Assembly: GCA_035294565.1 (NCBI GenBank)
Contig: DATGKR010000139.1
Span: forward strand, 1-56,159
DNA: 56,159 nt
DNA from: DATGKR01 sp035294565
Lineage (GTDB): Bacteria > Actinomycetota > Acidimicrobiia > Acidimicrobiales > Palsa-688
Direction: 5' to 3'
How positions within the stretch are numbered: position 1 is the stretch's first letter; every line of letters begins with the position of its first letter. The notes beneath the pieces were generated by a model. That model made no database searches, was not told the origin of the DNA, and worked only from the letters and a program-made list of their open reading frames with translations. Both the position numbers and the translations under genes were made by a program. This document shows positions 8,110-16,282 of the stretch, in pieces.

Positions 8110-9146
8110 ATGACCTGCGCTTCCTGCTCGAGCTGCACCGCGAGGGTGCCGTCGCCGAGCTGTGCGACGCCCATTGGGGCGGGCTGCAGGTCGGCGAGGG
8201 GGACGAGGCCGGGCGCAGGGGCGACGCCGGGGAGGAGAGGGTATTCGAAGCTGTCGCTGTGGGCGATCAGCTCCTGGCCGGTGGCCGACACGAGGAAGGC
8301 GACGAGCTGCTCGGCGGCGGCGAGATGGTGCGACGAGCGCAGCACGCCGGCACCGGACACGTCGAGCACGTAGCCGGGGTCGCCCGGGGCGAAGTAGGCG
8401 ATCCTCGAGTGCATGGCCCGCGCGCCTATCTCCGCCCGCAAGCGGTACCAGTAGTACTGGTCGACGACGCCGAGCGCCGCTCGACCGTCGTTGACCGCCG
8501 CCGTGACGGCCTCGTTGTCCGGTTCGATGTTGGCGGAGGCGTTGGCGTCGACCGCCTTCAGCCAGCTGACGGCCCGGCTCTGGCCCACCGCCCGCGCCAC
8601 CGACGTGATTACCGGCAGGATGTCGGTGTCGGTTGGGGCGAGGGCCAGCTTGCCCTTCCAGCGGCGCGAGGCGAGGTCGAGGATCGAGCGGGGGAGCTTG
8701 GAGGGGGTCAGGCGGTGCGTGTTGTAAACCATCACGCTCACCCGGGCCGACACCCCGACCCAGTCTCCGGCGGGCGAGTCGTATCGGGCGGGGACCCGCC
8801 CGAGGATCGAGGCGGGCAGCTTCTCGAGCAGGCCCTTGCCCTCCAGGGACATGAGAGCCGGCGAGTTCTCCGAGTAGAACACGTCCGCCGGGGTGGCGGG
8901 GCCCTCCTCCTCGATCTCGGCGGCCAGCTGGTCTTCGTCTCCGTCGTGCTCCTTGACGAGGATGCCTGTGCGCCGCTCGAAGGCGGCTACCAGGGCTTGG
9001 GTGGTCTGGGGGTGCTGGCCGTTGTAGAGGGTCAGCGTCACCGGCCCCCCCGAGGCCGTTCGGGCCCCGCACCCGGCCAGCCCGGTCGCGGCGCAGGCGA
9101 CGGCGGCGCAGACCGTCCAAACCCGCCGGAACCGGGCCCGTCGCAT
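8106..9146 (-). CDS. fbpA: Ferric-iron ABC transporter substrate-binding lipoprotein
   Basis: 346 residues from the ATG at 9146, which sits directly behind a G-rich ribosome site; the GTG at 9176 would add ten residues before the signal peptide. The N-terminus is a lipoprotein signal (positively charged start, hydrophobic core, lipobox LAGC). The mature part begins VTLTLYNGQHPQTTQALVAAF, the FbpA/FutA fold. It includes the tyrosine pair DQYYWYRL that in this family helps to bind Fe(III). It would capture iron outside the membrane and hand it to the FbpB-FbpC pair. First gene of the operon, downstream of an iron box at 9190. Confidence 0.86.
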   Translation of the reverse strand: MRRARFRRVWTVCAAVACAATGLAGCGARTASGGPVTLTLYNGQHPQTTQALVAAFERRTGILVKEHDGDEDQLAAEIEEEGPATPADVFYSENSPALMSLEGKGLLEKLPASILGRVPARYDSPAGDWVGVSARVSVMVYNTHRLTPSKLPRSILDLASRRWKGKLALAPTDTDILPVITSVARAVGQSRAVSWLKAVDANASANIEPDNEAVTAAVNDGRAALGVVDQYYWYRLRAEIGARAMHSRIAYFAPGDPGYVLDVSGAGVLRSSHHLAAAEQLVAFLVSATGQELIAHSDSFEYPLLPGVAPAPGLVPLADLQPAPMGVAQLGDGTLAVQLEQEAQVI

Positions 9147-9189
9147 CCCCCCCAGTCTTCCATCTAATAGGTTCACCTTACAAACTATC

Positions 9190-9208
9190 TTAGGTGTGCC
9201 TAAATACA
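9190..9208 (-). promoter_or_regulatory. Probable DtxR/IdeR iron box in front of fbpABC
   Basis: The block TTAGGTGTGCCTAA (9190-9203) is a TTAGG/CCTAA inverted repeat. Over 19 bases it matches the IdeR/DtxR consensus TWAGGTWAGSCTWACCTWA at 13 positions on either strand. It ends 44 bases upstream of the chosen fbpA ATG. A second small palindrome, AGGT-TC-ACCT, lies at 9169-9178. On the minus strand TTAGGC and TAAGGT are 17 bases apart and could be the -35 and -10. Iron-loaded DtxR-family repressors would then shut the importer off. The regulator gene is not in the window. Confidence 0.65.
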
Positions 9209-9259
9209 GGGCCCGGGTGTGTTTAGCGCCCGCTCGCCGGACCCGCCTATCTTCGGGGT

Positions 9260-10252
9260 ATGCCCGCTTCCCCCGTCCGCGTCGCTGTCACCGGTGCCGC
9301 CGGCCAGATCGGCTACAGCCTCCTCTTCCGCATCGCCAGCGGCGCGATGCTCGGCCCCGATCAGCCGGTGGTGCTGCAGCTCCTCGAGATCACCCCCGCG
9401 CTCGGCGCCCTGCGAGGCGTCGTCATGGAGCTGGAGGACTGCGCCTTCGGTCTGCTGGCCGGCGTGGTCGCCACCGACGACGCCGAAGAGGCGTTCGGCG
9501 ACGCCAACATCGCCCTGCTCGTCGGCGCCCGCCCGCGGACCAAGGGTATGGAGCGAAAGGACCTCTTGGAGGCCAACGGGGCCATCTTCACCGTGCAGGG
9601 CAAGGCCCTCTCCGAGGCAGCCGCCCCCGACGTCAGGGTGCTGGTGGTGGGCAACCCAGCCAACACCAACGCCCTGATCGCCATGCACAACGCCCCCCGC
9701 ATCCCGGCCGAGCGCTTCACGGCGATGACCCGCCTCGACCAGAACCGGGCCAAGGCCCAGCTGGCCGCCCGGACCGGCCGGCCGGTCGCCGAGGTGACCA
9801 ACATGACCATCTGGGGGAACCACTCCGCCACCCAGTACCCCGACGTCTACCGGGCGCGGATAGGCGGCCGCCCCGCCGCGGAGCTGATCGGCGACGACTC
9901 GTGGGTGGAGAAAGAGTTCATCCCCACCGTCCAGCAGCGCGGAGCGGCGATCATCGAAGCCCGCGGCGCTTCGAGCGCAGCCTCGGCAGCGAGCGCGGCG
10001 ATCGACCACGTGCGCGACTGGATGGGCGGCACCGCCGAGGGCGACTGGGTGTCGATGGCCGTGCCCTCCGACGGCTCCTACGGGGTTCCGGAGGGGCTGA
10101 TCTCGTCCTTCCCGGTCACCACGTCGGGGGGCGCCTGGCGGATCGTGCAGGGCCTGGATATCGACGATTTCTCCCGGGCGCGCATCGACCGCTCCGTGGC
10201 CGAGCTGGCGGAGGAGCGCGACGCGGTGCGGGAGCTCGGCCTCATCGGCTGA
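9260..10252 (+). CDS. mdh: Malate dehydrogenase (NAD-dependent)
   Basis: 330 residues, the usual length of the MDH group 2 type. A Rossmann NAD site is at 11-18 (TGAAGQIG). The catalytic pair is Asp160 in TRLDQNRA and His188 in GNHSATQYPDV. The substrate loop with arginines is near 90-99 (GARPRTKGMERK). It catalyses the malate-oxaloacetate step of the TCA cycle in the cytoplasm. It is transcribed away from the iron transporter and towards icd, ending 22 bases from icd's stop. The ATG at 9260 gives the standard N-terminus. Confidence 0.96.
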   Translation: MPASPVRVAVTGAAGQIGYSLLFRIASGAMLGPDQPVVLQLLEITPALGALRGVVMELEDCAFGLLAGVVATDDAEEAFGDANIALLVGARPRTKGMERKDLLEANGAIFTVQGKALSEAAAPDVRVLVVGNPANTNALIAMHNAPRIPAERFTAMTRLDQNRAKAQLAARTGRPVAEVTNMTIWGNHSATQYPDVYRARIGGRPAAELIGDDSWVEKEFIPTVQQRGAAIIEARGASSAASAASAAIDHVRDWMGGTAEGDWVSMAVPSDGSYGVPEGLISSFPVTTSGGAWRIVQGLDIDDFSRARIDRSVAELAEERDAVRELGLIG

Positions 10253-10274
10253 GCCGAGGCGGGACCCGCCGGTC

Positions 10275-11471
10275 CTACAGGCGGTCGACGATCGCCGAGG
10301 CGAACTCGGAGGTCTTCACCTCCGTGGCCCCGTCCATCTGGCGGGCGAAGTCGTAGGTGACGATCTTGTCGCCGATGGTCGCCTCCAGCGCCCGGACGAT
10401 GTCGTCGGCGGCGGCTTGCCAGCCGAGATGCTCGAACATCATCACCCCGGAGAGGAGAACCGAGCCGGGGTTCACCTTGTCCAGGCCCGCGTACTTGGGG
10501 GCCGTGCCGTGGGTGGCCTCGAAGATGCCGTGGCCGGTCACGTAGTTGATGTTCGCCCCCGGGGCGATGCCGATGCCGCCCACCTGGGCGGCGAGGGCGT
10601 CGGAGAGGTAGTCGCCGTTCAGGTTGGTGGTGGCGATGACGTCGAAGTCGTCGGGGCGGGTGAGCACCTGCTGGAGGGTGATGTCGGCGATGGCGTCCTT
10701 CACGAGGATCTTGTCCCCCGGGTTGCCGCCACAGTCGTCCCAGGCGACCGCCACGTCGGAGAACTCCTCGCGCACCAGCTCGTAGCCCCAGGTCCTGAAA
10801 CCCCCCTCGGTGAACTTCTGGATGTTCCCCTTGTGCACGAGGGTCACCGACTTGCGGCCGTGCGCCAGCGCCCACTTGACGGCGGCCCGCACGAGGCGCT
10901 TGGAGCCTGACACCGAAACCGGCTTGATCCCGATGCCGCTGTCAGCGCGGATGTCCCAACCGAACTCGTCGTGGAGGAGCTCGATGAGCCTCTTCGCCTC
11001 GGCGGTTCCCTCCTGGACCTCGAGGCCGGCGTAGATGTCCTCGGTGTTCTCCCGGAAGATCACCATGTCGACCAGATCGGGCCGCTTGACGGGCGAGGGG
11101 ACCCCCTCGAACCAGCGGATCGGCCGCAAGCAGACGTAGAGGTCGAGCAGCTGGCGGAGGGCGACGTTGAGGGACCGGAACCCGCCGCCGACCGGAGTGG
11201 TGAGAGGACCTTTGATGCCGATCAGGTAGTCCCGGAAGGTCTCGACGGTCTCCTGGGGCAGCCAGTCACCGGTCTCGTTGAACGCCTTCTCGCCGGCGAG
11301 CACCTCCTTCCAGGAGATCTTCTTGCCGTGCTTGGCGGCGGCGGCATCGAGCACCAGCTTGGCCGCCGGCCAGATGTCGACGCCCGTGCCGTCGCCTTCT
11401 ATGAAGGGGATGATCGGCTCGTCGGGGACGCTGAGGTTTCCGTCCGCCTGCATCGTGATCTTCTCGGCCAT
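10275..11471 (-). CDS. icd: Isocitrate dehydrogenase (NADP-type, homodimeric)
   Basis: 398 residues. The N-terminal half carries FIEGDGTGVDIWPAA and the serine substrate loop SLNVALRQLLDLYVCLRP. The middle has DMVIFRENTEDIYAG. The C-terminal half has NLNGDYLSDALAAQVGGIG and ATHGTAPKYAG, all diagnostic of isocitrate dehydrogenases of the E. coli type. Oxidative decarboxylation of isocitrate gives 2-oxoglutarate and NADPH. The gene is convergent with mdh. The ATG is at 11469-11471; no strong ribosome site is seen before it. Confidence 0.95.
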   Translation of the reverse strand: MAEKITMQADGNLSVPDEPIIPFIEGDGTGVDIWPAAKLVLDAAAAKHGKKISWKEVLAGEKAFNETGDWLPQETVETFRDYLIGIKGPLTTPVGGGFRSLNVALRQLLDLYVCLRPIRWFEGVPSPVKRPDLVDMVIFRENTEDIYAGLEVQEGTAEAKRLIELLHDEFGWDIRADSGIGIKPVSVSGSKRLVRAAVKWALAHGRKSVTLVHKGNIQKFTEGGFRTWGYELVREEFSDVAVAWDDCGGNPGDKILVKDAIADITLQQVLTRPDDFDVIATTNLNGDYLSDALAAQVGGIGIAPGANINYVTGHGIFEATHGTAPKYAGLDKVNPGSVLLSGVMMFEHLGWQAAADDIVRALEATIGDKIVTYDFARQMDGATEVKTSEFASAIVDRL

Positions 11472-11542
11472 GCCCCAACAGTACCGTCGGCGGGCGCCCC
11501 GGCAGCCTCGAGCGCCCAGGCCTGACGAGGCTTCGGAGCGGG

Positions 11543-12415
11543 TCAGGCGCCGGTCGGGGCGTCCAGGCCGAGGTTGGCGTAGATCTGCCTGGTGGCGGTG
11601 GAGCGGTTGAGGGTGTAGAAGTGCAGCCCCGGGGCCCCCTGGTCGAGCAGGTCCTGGCAGAGCTCGGTGGCCATCTCGATCCCGGTACGCCGCACCGCTT
11701 CGGCACCGCCCGCCGAGCCGGCGGACTCGAGACGGGCGACGTCCTCGGCGGGCACCGCGGCGCCCATCGCAGCCATGCGCGGCACCGACGAGAGGCTGGT
11801 GACCGGCATGATCCCGGGCAGCACCGGCTTGTCGAGGCCCCGGGCGTGCAAATCGTCCACCAGGCGCAGGTACTCCTCGGCTCGGAAGAAGAACTGGGTG
11901 ACGGCGAAGTCGGCCAGTCGCAGCTTCTCCGCCAGGCGGTCCCGGTCGGTGGGCAGGTCCGGGGAGCGGGGGTGGCCCGCGGGGTGGGCGGCCACGCCGA
12001 TCGAGAACCCGCCGATGGCCCGGGCCAGCTCCACGAGCTCCACGGCGTAGCGTAGCTCCCCCGGTCCGGCGTCGGGGTCGGTCGGCGGGTCGCCGCCGAG
12101 GGCCATCAGGTTCTCGACACCGGCGCGGCGCAGCTCGACGAGGATTTCGGCGAGCTCCAGGCGGGTGTGGGCGACGCAGATCAGGTGGGCCATCGGGTTC
12201 AGCGTCGTGGTGCGCAGCATGCCCACCACCAGGTCGCAGGTACGCCGGCGCGACGAGCGGCCCCCCCGGTAGGTGACCGACACGAACGACGGGCGCAACG
12301 GCTGCAGTTCCATCAGCGTGTCGACCAGCACGGCGCGCTCGGCGTCGTCGCGGGGCGGGAAGAACTCGAAGGAGAACGTCCTGCCCGCCGCCAGCAGGTC
12401 GCCTACGAGGGCCAT
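11543..12415 (-). CDS. metF: Methylenetetrahydrofolate reductase
   Basis: 290 residues forming the single-domain FAD TIM barrel of bacterial MetF. Diagnostic segments are FSFEFFPPRDDAER near the start, SVTYRGG, MAHLICVAHT, LMALGGDPP, and the late stretch KPVLPGIMPVTS and GLHFYTLNRS. It reduces 5,10-methylene-THF to 5-methyl-THF for methionine synthesis. It stands back to back with purN, 36 bases away, so the two share a short divergent promoter region, and folate one-carbon genes lie on both sides (purN, purH, folD). Confidence 0.93.
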   Translation of the reverse strand: MALVGDLLAAGRTFSFEFFPPRDDAERAVLVDTLMELQPLRPSFVSVTYRGGRSSRRRTCDLVVGMLRTTTLNPMAHLICVAHTRLELAEILVELRRAGVENLMALGGDPPTDPDAGPGELRYAVELVELARAIGGFSIGVAAHPAGHPRSPDLPTDRDRLAEKLRLADFAVTQFFFRAEEYLRLVDDLHARGLDKPVLPGIMPVTSLSSVPRMAAMGAAVPAEDVARLESAGSAGGAEAVRRTGIEMATELCQDLLDQGAPGLHFYTLNRSTATRQIYANLGLDAPTGA

Positions 12416-12451
12416 CCCTGGAGGATAAGGCAAGTCGGCTAGCTTCGCCGT

Positions 12452-13036
12452 GTGACCCTCGGTTCGCCTCGCCTGGGCATCCTCGCATCGGGGACCGGGA
12501 CGATCCTGGAGGCGATCCTCGACGCCGGCATCGCCGTGGAGGTGGTGCTCGTCGACCGCCCGTGCAAGGCCGCGGTGCTGGCCGAGGAGAGGGGCGTGCC
12601 GGCGGAGGTCGTCGAGCGGGAGAGCTTCGGCCCGTCGTTCGACCGCGACGCCTACACCGCCCGGGTGGTCGACGCGCTGCGGCGCCACCGGGTGGACGTG
12701 GTCGCCATGGCCGGCTTCGGCACGGTGCTCGGCTCGGCGGTCTTCGACGCCTACGGTGGCCGGGTGCTCAACACCCACCCGGCCCTGCTGCCGGCGTTCA
12801 AGGGGTGGCACGCCGTGCGCGACGCCCTCGACGCCGGCGTGAAGGTGACCGGCACGACGGTCCACGTCGCCACCGCCGACGTCGATTCGGGCCCGATCCT
12901 CGCCCAAGAAGCGGTGAGGGTCGAGCCGGGCGACACCGTGGAGTCCCTCCACGAGCGGATCAAGAGCGTCGAGCGACGCCTGTACCCCGAGACGATCCGA
13001 ACCTTTGTCCGCCAACTGCAAGGAGCCGAAGGATGA
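12452..13036 (+). CDS. purN: Phosphoribosylglycinamide formyltransferase
   Basis: 194 residues from a GTG at 12452. The family markers are the N-terminal GILASGTGTILEAIL phosphate loop, the folate-site motif LNTHPALLPAFKG with its catalytic His, and the downstream VTGTTVHVATADVDSGPIL with the catalytic Asp. It moves a formyl group from 10-formyl-THF to GAR in purine synthesis. First gene of a three-gene operon; its TGA overlaps the purH ATG as ATGA. Confidence 0.94.
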   Translation: MTLGSPRLGILASGTGTILEAILDAGIAVEVVLVDRPCKAAVLAEERGVPAEVVERESFGPSFDRDAYTARVVDALRRHRVDVVAMAGFGTVLGSAVFDAYGGRVLNTHPALLPAFKGWHAVRDALDAGVKVTGTTVHVATADVDSGPILAQEAVRVEPGDTVESLHERIKSVERRLYPETIRTFVRQLQGAEG

Positions 13037-14538
13037 GAGTCCTGGTGTCGGTGCACGACAAGACGGGCCTGGAGGAGCTCGCCGCCGCGCTGGCGTCGAT
13101 GGGCCACGAGATCCTCGCCAGCGGGGGAACCGCCGCGGCGCTCGAAGCGGCGGGCGTTGCCCACCGCACGGTCGAGTCGGTCACCGGCGCGCCGGAAATG
13201 CTCGGCGGTCGGCTGAAGACCCTCCATCCACGCCTGCATGGTGGCATCCTTGCCGATCTGGACAAAGAGGAGCACCGTCGCGACCTCGAGCGCGAAGGCA
13301 TAGAGCCGATCGGGATGGTCGTCTGCAACCTCTACCCCTTCCGCTCCGAGCCGTCAATCGAGCTGATCGACGTCGGCGGTCCGACGATGGTCAGGGCGGC
13401 TGCCAAGAACTGGGCGCACGTGGCGTCGGTGGTGGACCCCGACGACTACCCGGAGGTGCTCTCCGAGCTCCGCTCCGAGGGGTCGCTCTCCGACGGTCTG
13501 CGCCGGAGGCTGGCGGCCAAGGCGTTCGCGCACACCGCCGCTTACGACGCGGCGATCGCCAACTGGTTCGCCGCGTCGTCCGGCGAGCTCCCCGACAGCT
13601 TGAACCTGTCGCTGGAGAAGGCGCAGCAGCTCCGCTACGGGGAGAACCCCCACCAGCGCGGAGCCCGCTACCGCACCGCCGGGGAGCCGAGCTGGTGGGA
13701 CGGCGTCGTGCAACACGGGGGGATGGCCCTCTCCTACCTGAACATCTACGACGCCGACGCAGCGTGGCGCCTCGCCCACCAGCTCGCCGACCTGGGCGAG
13801 GTCGCCGCCGCCGTCGTCAAGCACGCCAACCCCTGCGGGGCGGCCGTCGCCGGCGATGCCCTCGCCGCCTACGAGCGGGCCTTCGAATGCGACCCCATGT
13901 CGGCGTTCGGCGGGATCGTGGCTCTGACCGCGCCGGTGAGCGCCCGCGTCGCCGAGGCGGTCGTGTCCAACCCCAAGGCCGACGTGCTGATCGCCCCCTC
14001 CTACGAGGAGGGCGCCCTGGAGCTTTTCGCCTCGAAACGAAAGAACATGCGGGTGCTCTCGGCACCCCCTCCTGGGTCGGACCGCTGGCACATCCGCCAG
14101 ATCGGGGGGGGTTGGCTGGTGCAGGACCCGTATGTGCTGGCCTCGGGAAGGGACTCGTGGCGGGTGGTCACCCGGGTCCGACCGACGGAGGAGAACTGGC
14201 GGGACCTGGAGCTGGCCTGGAGGGTGTGCGCTTCGGTCAAGTCCAACGCCATCGTCCTCGCCGCCGGGGGCATGGCCGTGGGCATCGGGGGAGGCCAGCA
14301 GAACCGGGTGACCCCGGGGGAGATCGCCGCCGCCAGGGCGGCGGGCCGGGCCAAGGGAGGCGCGGCCGCCAGCGACGCCTTCTTCCCCTTCCGCGACGGC
14401 CTCGACGCCGTCGCCGCGGCGGGTGTCGCCGCCGTCGTGCAGCCGGGCGGCTCGGTCAACGACGAGCAGGTGATCGCCGCCGCCGACGAGCACGGGCTGG
14501 CCATGGTGTTCACCGGCGAGAGGCAGTTCCAGCACTGA
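13033..14538 (+). CDS. purH: Bifunctional AICAR formyltransferase / IMP cyclohydrolase
   Basis: 501 residues, normal for PurH. The N-terminal cyclohydrolase domain (about 1-190) has VSVHDKTGLEELA, LASGGTAAAL, GGRLKTLHPRLHGGIL and VCNLYPF. The C-terminal transferase domain has LRYGENPHQRG, the KHANPCG motif with the catalytic Lys-His, CDPMSAFGGIVAL, and the SDAFFPFRDGLD end motif. It completes the last two steps to IMP. Sits between purN and folD with overlapping start and stop codons on both sides, so the three should be translationally coupled. Confidence 0.95.
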   Translation: MRVLVSVHDKTGLEELAAALASMGHEILASGGTAAALEAAGVAHRTVESVTGAPEMLGGRLKTLHPRLHGGILADLDKEEHRRDLEREGIEPIGMVVCNLYPFRSEPSIELIDVGGPTMVRAAAKNWAHVASVVDPDDYPEVLSELRSEGSLSDGLRRRLAAKAFAHTAAYDAAIANWFAASSGELPDSLNLSLEKAQQLRYGENPHQRGARYRTAGEPSWWDGVVQHGGMALSYLNIYDADAAWRLAHQLADLGEVAAAVVKHANPCGAAVAGDALAAYERAFECDPMSAFGGIVALTAPVSARVAEAVVSNPKADVLIAPSYEEGALELFASKRKNMRVLSAPPPGSDRWHIRQIGGGWLVQDPYVLASGRDSWRVVTRVRPTEENWRDLELAWRVCASVKSNAIVLAAGGMAVGIGGGQQNRVTPGEIAAARAAGRAKGGAAASDAFFPFRDGLDAVAAAGVAAVVQPGGSVNDEQVIAAADEHGLAMVFTGERQFQH

Positions 14539-15410
14539 TGACGGCGACGCTGATGCCCGGCGGTCCGGTGGCCGACGTGGTGCTGGCCGACGTCGCCGAA
14601 CGGGTGGCGGCGCTCGCCGGCCGAGGCGAGTCGGTCGGCCTGGCGACGGTCCTGGTGGGCGACGACCCGGCGAGCGCCTCGTACGTGGCGAAGAAGCACG
14701 AGGCGTGCGAGAGGGTCGGGATGGTGTCGGTCGACGTGCGCATCCCCGCCGACGCCTCCCAGGCCGACCTGCTCGAGGCGGTGGTGCAGCTCAACGCCGA
14801 CCCGGCGATCGACGGGTTCATCGTCCAGCACCCCGTGCCCGCCGGTTTCGACTTCAACCGGACCATGGCCGCCATCGACCCCGCCAAGGACGCCGACGGC
14901 CTGCACCCGACCAACCTCGGCCTCCTGGCCCTCGGGGAGAGGGGCTCGCCCCGGCCTTGCACACCGCTCGGCATACAGGCGATGCTCGCCCACTACGGGA
15001 TCCCTGTTGCCGGCCGGCGGGTGGTGGTGGTGGGGCGGGGACCGACGCTCGGCCGGCCGTTGTCGATGCTCCTGTCGCTGAAGGAGGAGGGGGCCAACGC
15101 GGCGGTGACGGTTGTGCACACCGGCGTCCCCGGCTGGCGGGACCTCACCCGCGAGGCGGACATCGTCGTCGGGGCGGCCGGCTCGCCGAACATGATCACC
15201 CCCGACGCCATAAGGCCCGGGGCGGTGGTCATCGGCGGGGGCCTGTCGTGGGAGGGCCGCCGGGTCCTCTCCGACGTGGACGAGTCCTGCGCCGAGGTGG
15301 CCGGCTGGATCACCCCCCGGCTGGGTGGGGTGGGGGTGACGACCGTGGCCATGCTGCTGCGCAACACTGTCGCCGCCGCCGAGCGGCGGGCGGCGTCTAG
15401 AGGTCTTTGA
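14538..15410 (+). CDS. folD: Methylenetetrahydrofolate dehydrogenase / cyclohydrolase
   Basis: 290 residues. Contains the substrate tyrosine and lysine in SASYVAKKHEACERVGM, the DGFIVQHPVP segment, DPAKDADGLHP, the NADP site VVVVGRGPTLGRPLSMLL and the closing GVGVTTVAMLLRNT. The enzyme interconverts methylene-THF and 10-formyl-THF, the cofactor consumed by PurN and PurH upstream. GRGPTLGRP differs slightly from the common GRSxxVGxP motif. The ATG overlaps the purH stop (TGATG). Its last 14 bases overlap the convergent sucD gene. Confidence 0.93.
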   Translation: MTATLMPGGPVADVVLADVAERVAALAGRGESVGLATVLVGDDPASASYVAKKHEACERVGMVSVDVRIPADASQADLLEAVVQLNADPAIDGFIVQHPVPAGFDFNRTMAAIDPAKDADGLHPTNLGLLALGERGSPRPCTPLGIQAMLAHYGIPVAGRRVVVVGRGPTLGRPLSMLLSLKEEGANAAVTVVHTGVPGWRDLTREADIVVGAAGSPNMITPDAIRPGAVVIGGGLSWEGRRVLSDVDESCAEVAGWITPRLGGVGVTTVAMLLRNTVAAAERRAASRGL

Positions 15411-16281
15411 CGATCTCGGCCATCTTCACCCCCGCCTCGGTGGGGTTGGCCACGACGTGCACCCCCGCGGCGGCGAGCGCCTCCATCTTCGCCTGGGCGG
15501 TCCCCTTGGAGCCGGAGATGATCGCCCCGGCATGGCCCATCTTCTTCCCTGGCGGAGCGGTGACGCCGGCGATGTAGGCCACGACGGGCTTGCTCACCGA
15601 CGAGGAGATGAACTCTGCCGCTTTCTCCTCCTCGGAGCCGCCGATCTCGCCGAACATGGCGATCGCCTTCGTGTCGGGGTCCGCCTCGAAGGCGGCGAGG
15701 CAGTCGACGAAGTTGGTGCCGGGGACCGGGTCGCCGCCAATCCCGACGCAGGTGGTCACGCCCACCCCCAGCTGCTTCAGCTCGTAGAGGGCCTGGTAGG
15801 TGAGCGTGCCGGACCGGCTGACGATGCCGACGGGCCCGCCGGGCAGGGCGATCTCTCCGGCGGTGATGCCGATGTTGCACTTGCCGGGGCTGATCACGCC
15901 AGGGCAGTTGGGGCCGAGCAGGCGCGTGCCGGGATGGCGCTCGGCGAGCACGTTGTAGACGCGGGCCTCGTCGTGGGCGGGGATCCCCTCGGTGATGCAC
16001 ACCACGAACGGGATGCCCGCCTCGGCGGCCTCGAGGATCGCCGCAGCGGCGGCGGGCGGCGGCACCGACACGAAGCTGGCGTTGGCCCCGGTCTCGGCCA
16101 CCGCCTGGGCGACGGTGTCGTACACGGGGATGCCGTCCACGTCCTGACCACCCTTGCCCGGGGTGACGCCAGCCACGACCTTGGTGCCGTAGTCCCGGTT
16201 CCGCAGGCCGTGGAAGCGGCCCTGGCCCCCGGTGAGCCCCTGGACGACGACCTTGGTGCCCTCGTCGACGAAGATGCTCAT
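15397..16281 (-). CDS. sucD: Succinate-CoA ligase alpha subunit
   Basis: 294 residues. The CoA-binding Rossmann start is VQGLTGGQGRFHGLRN with VAGVTPGKGG. GPNCPGVISPGKCNIGI and the active-site histidine segment KKMGHAGAIISGSKG are conserved; the histidine carries the phosphate during catalysis. With SucC it makes succinate and ATP or GTP from succinyl-CoA in the TCA cycle. It follows sucC by one base, with AAAGGGG as ribosome site inside the sucC end. The tail overlaps the folD tail on the other strand. Confidence 0.95.
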   Translation of the reverse strand: MSIFVDEGTKVVVQGLTGGQGRFHGLRNRDYGTKVVAGVTPGKGGQDVDGIPVYDTVAQAVAETGANASFVSVPPPAAAAAILEAAEAGIPFVVCITEGIPAHDEARVYNVLAERHPGTRLLGPNCPGVISPGKCNIGITAGEIALPGGPVGIVSRSGTLTYQALYELKQLGVGVTTCVGIGGDPVPGTNFVDCLAAFEADPDTKAIAMFGEIGGSEEEKAAEFISSSVSKPVVAYIAGVTAPPGKKMGHAGAIISGSKGTAQAKMEALAAAGVHVVANPTEAGVKMAEIVKDL

Positions 16282-16282
16282 C

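Noticed and set aside
9252..9275. TTCGGGGTATGCCC block at mdh shared with 17967-17990 before the GGDEF-EAL gene
   Set aside because: About 20 of 24 bases agree, but at this GC content many such pairs are expected by chance in 56 kb, and in mdh the block contains the start codon.
10255..10274. GGCGGGACCCGCC between mdh and icd as terminator
   Set aside because: The loop would be a single base, so no stable hairpin forms, and no T-run follows.
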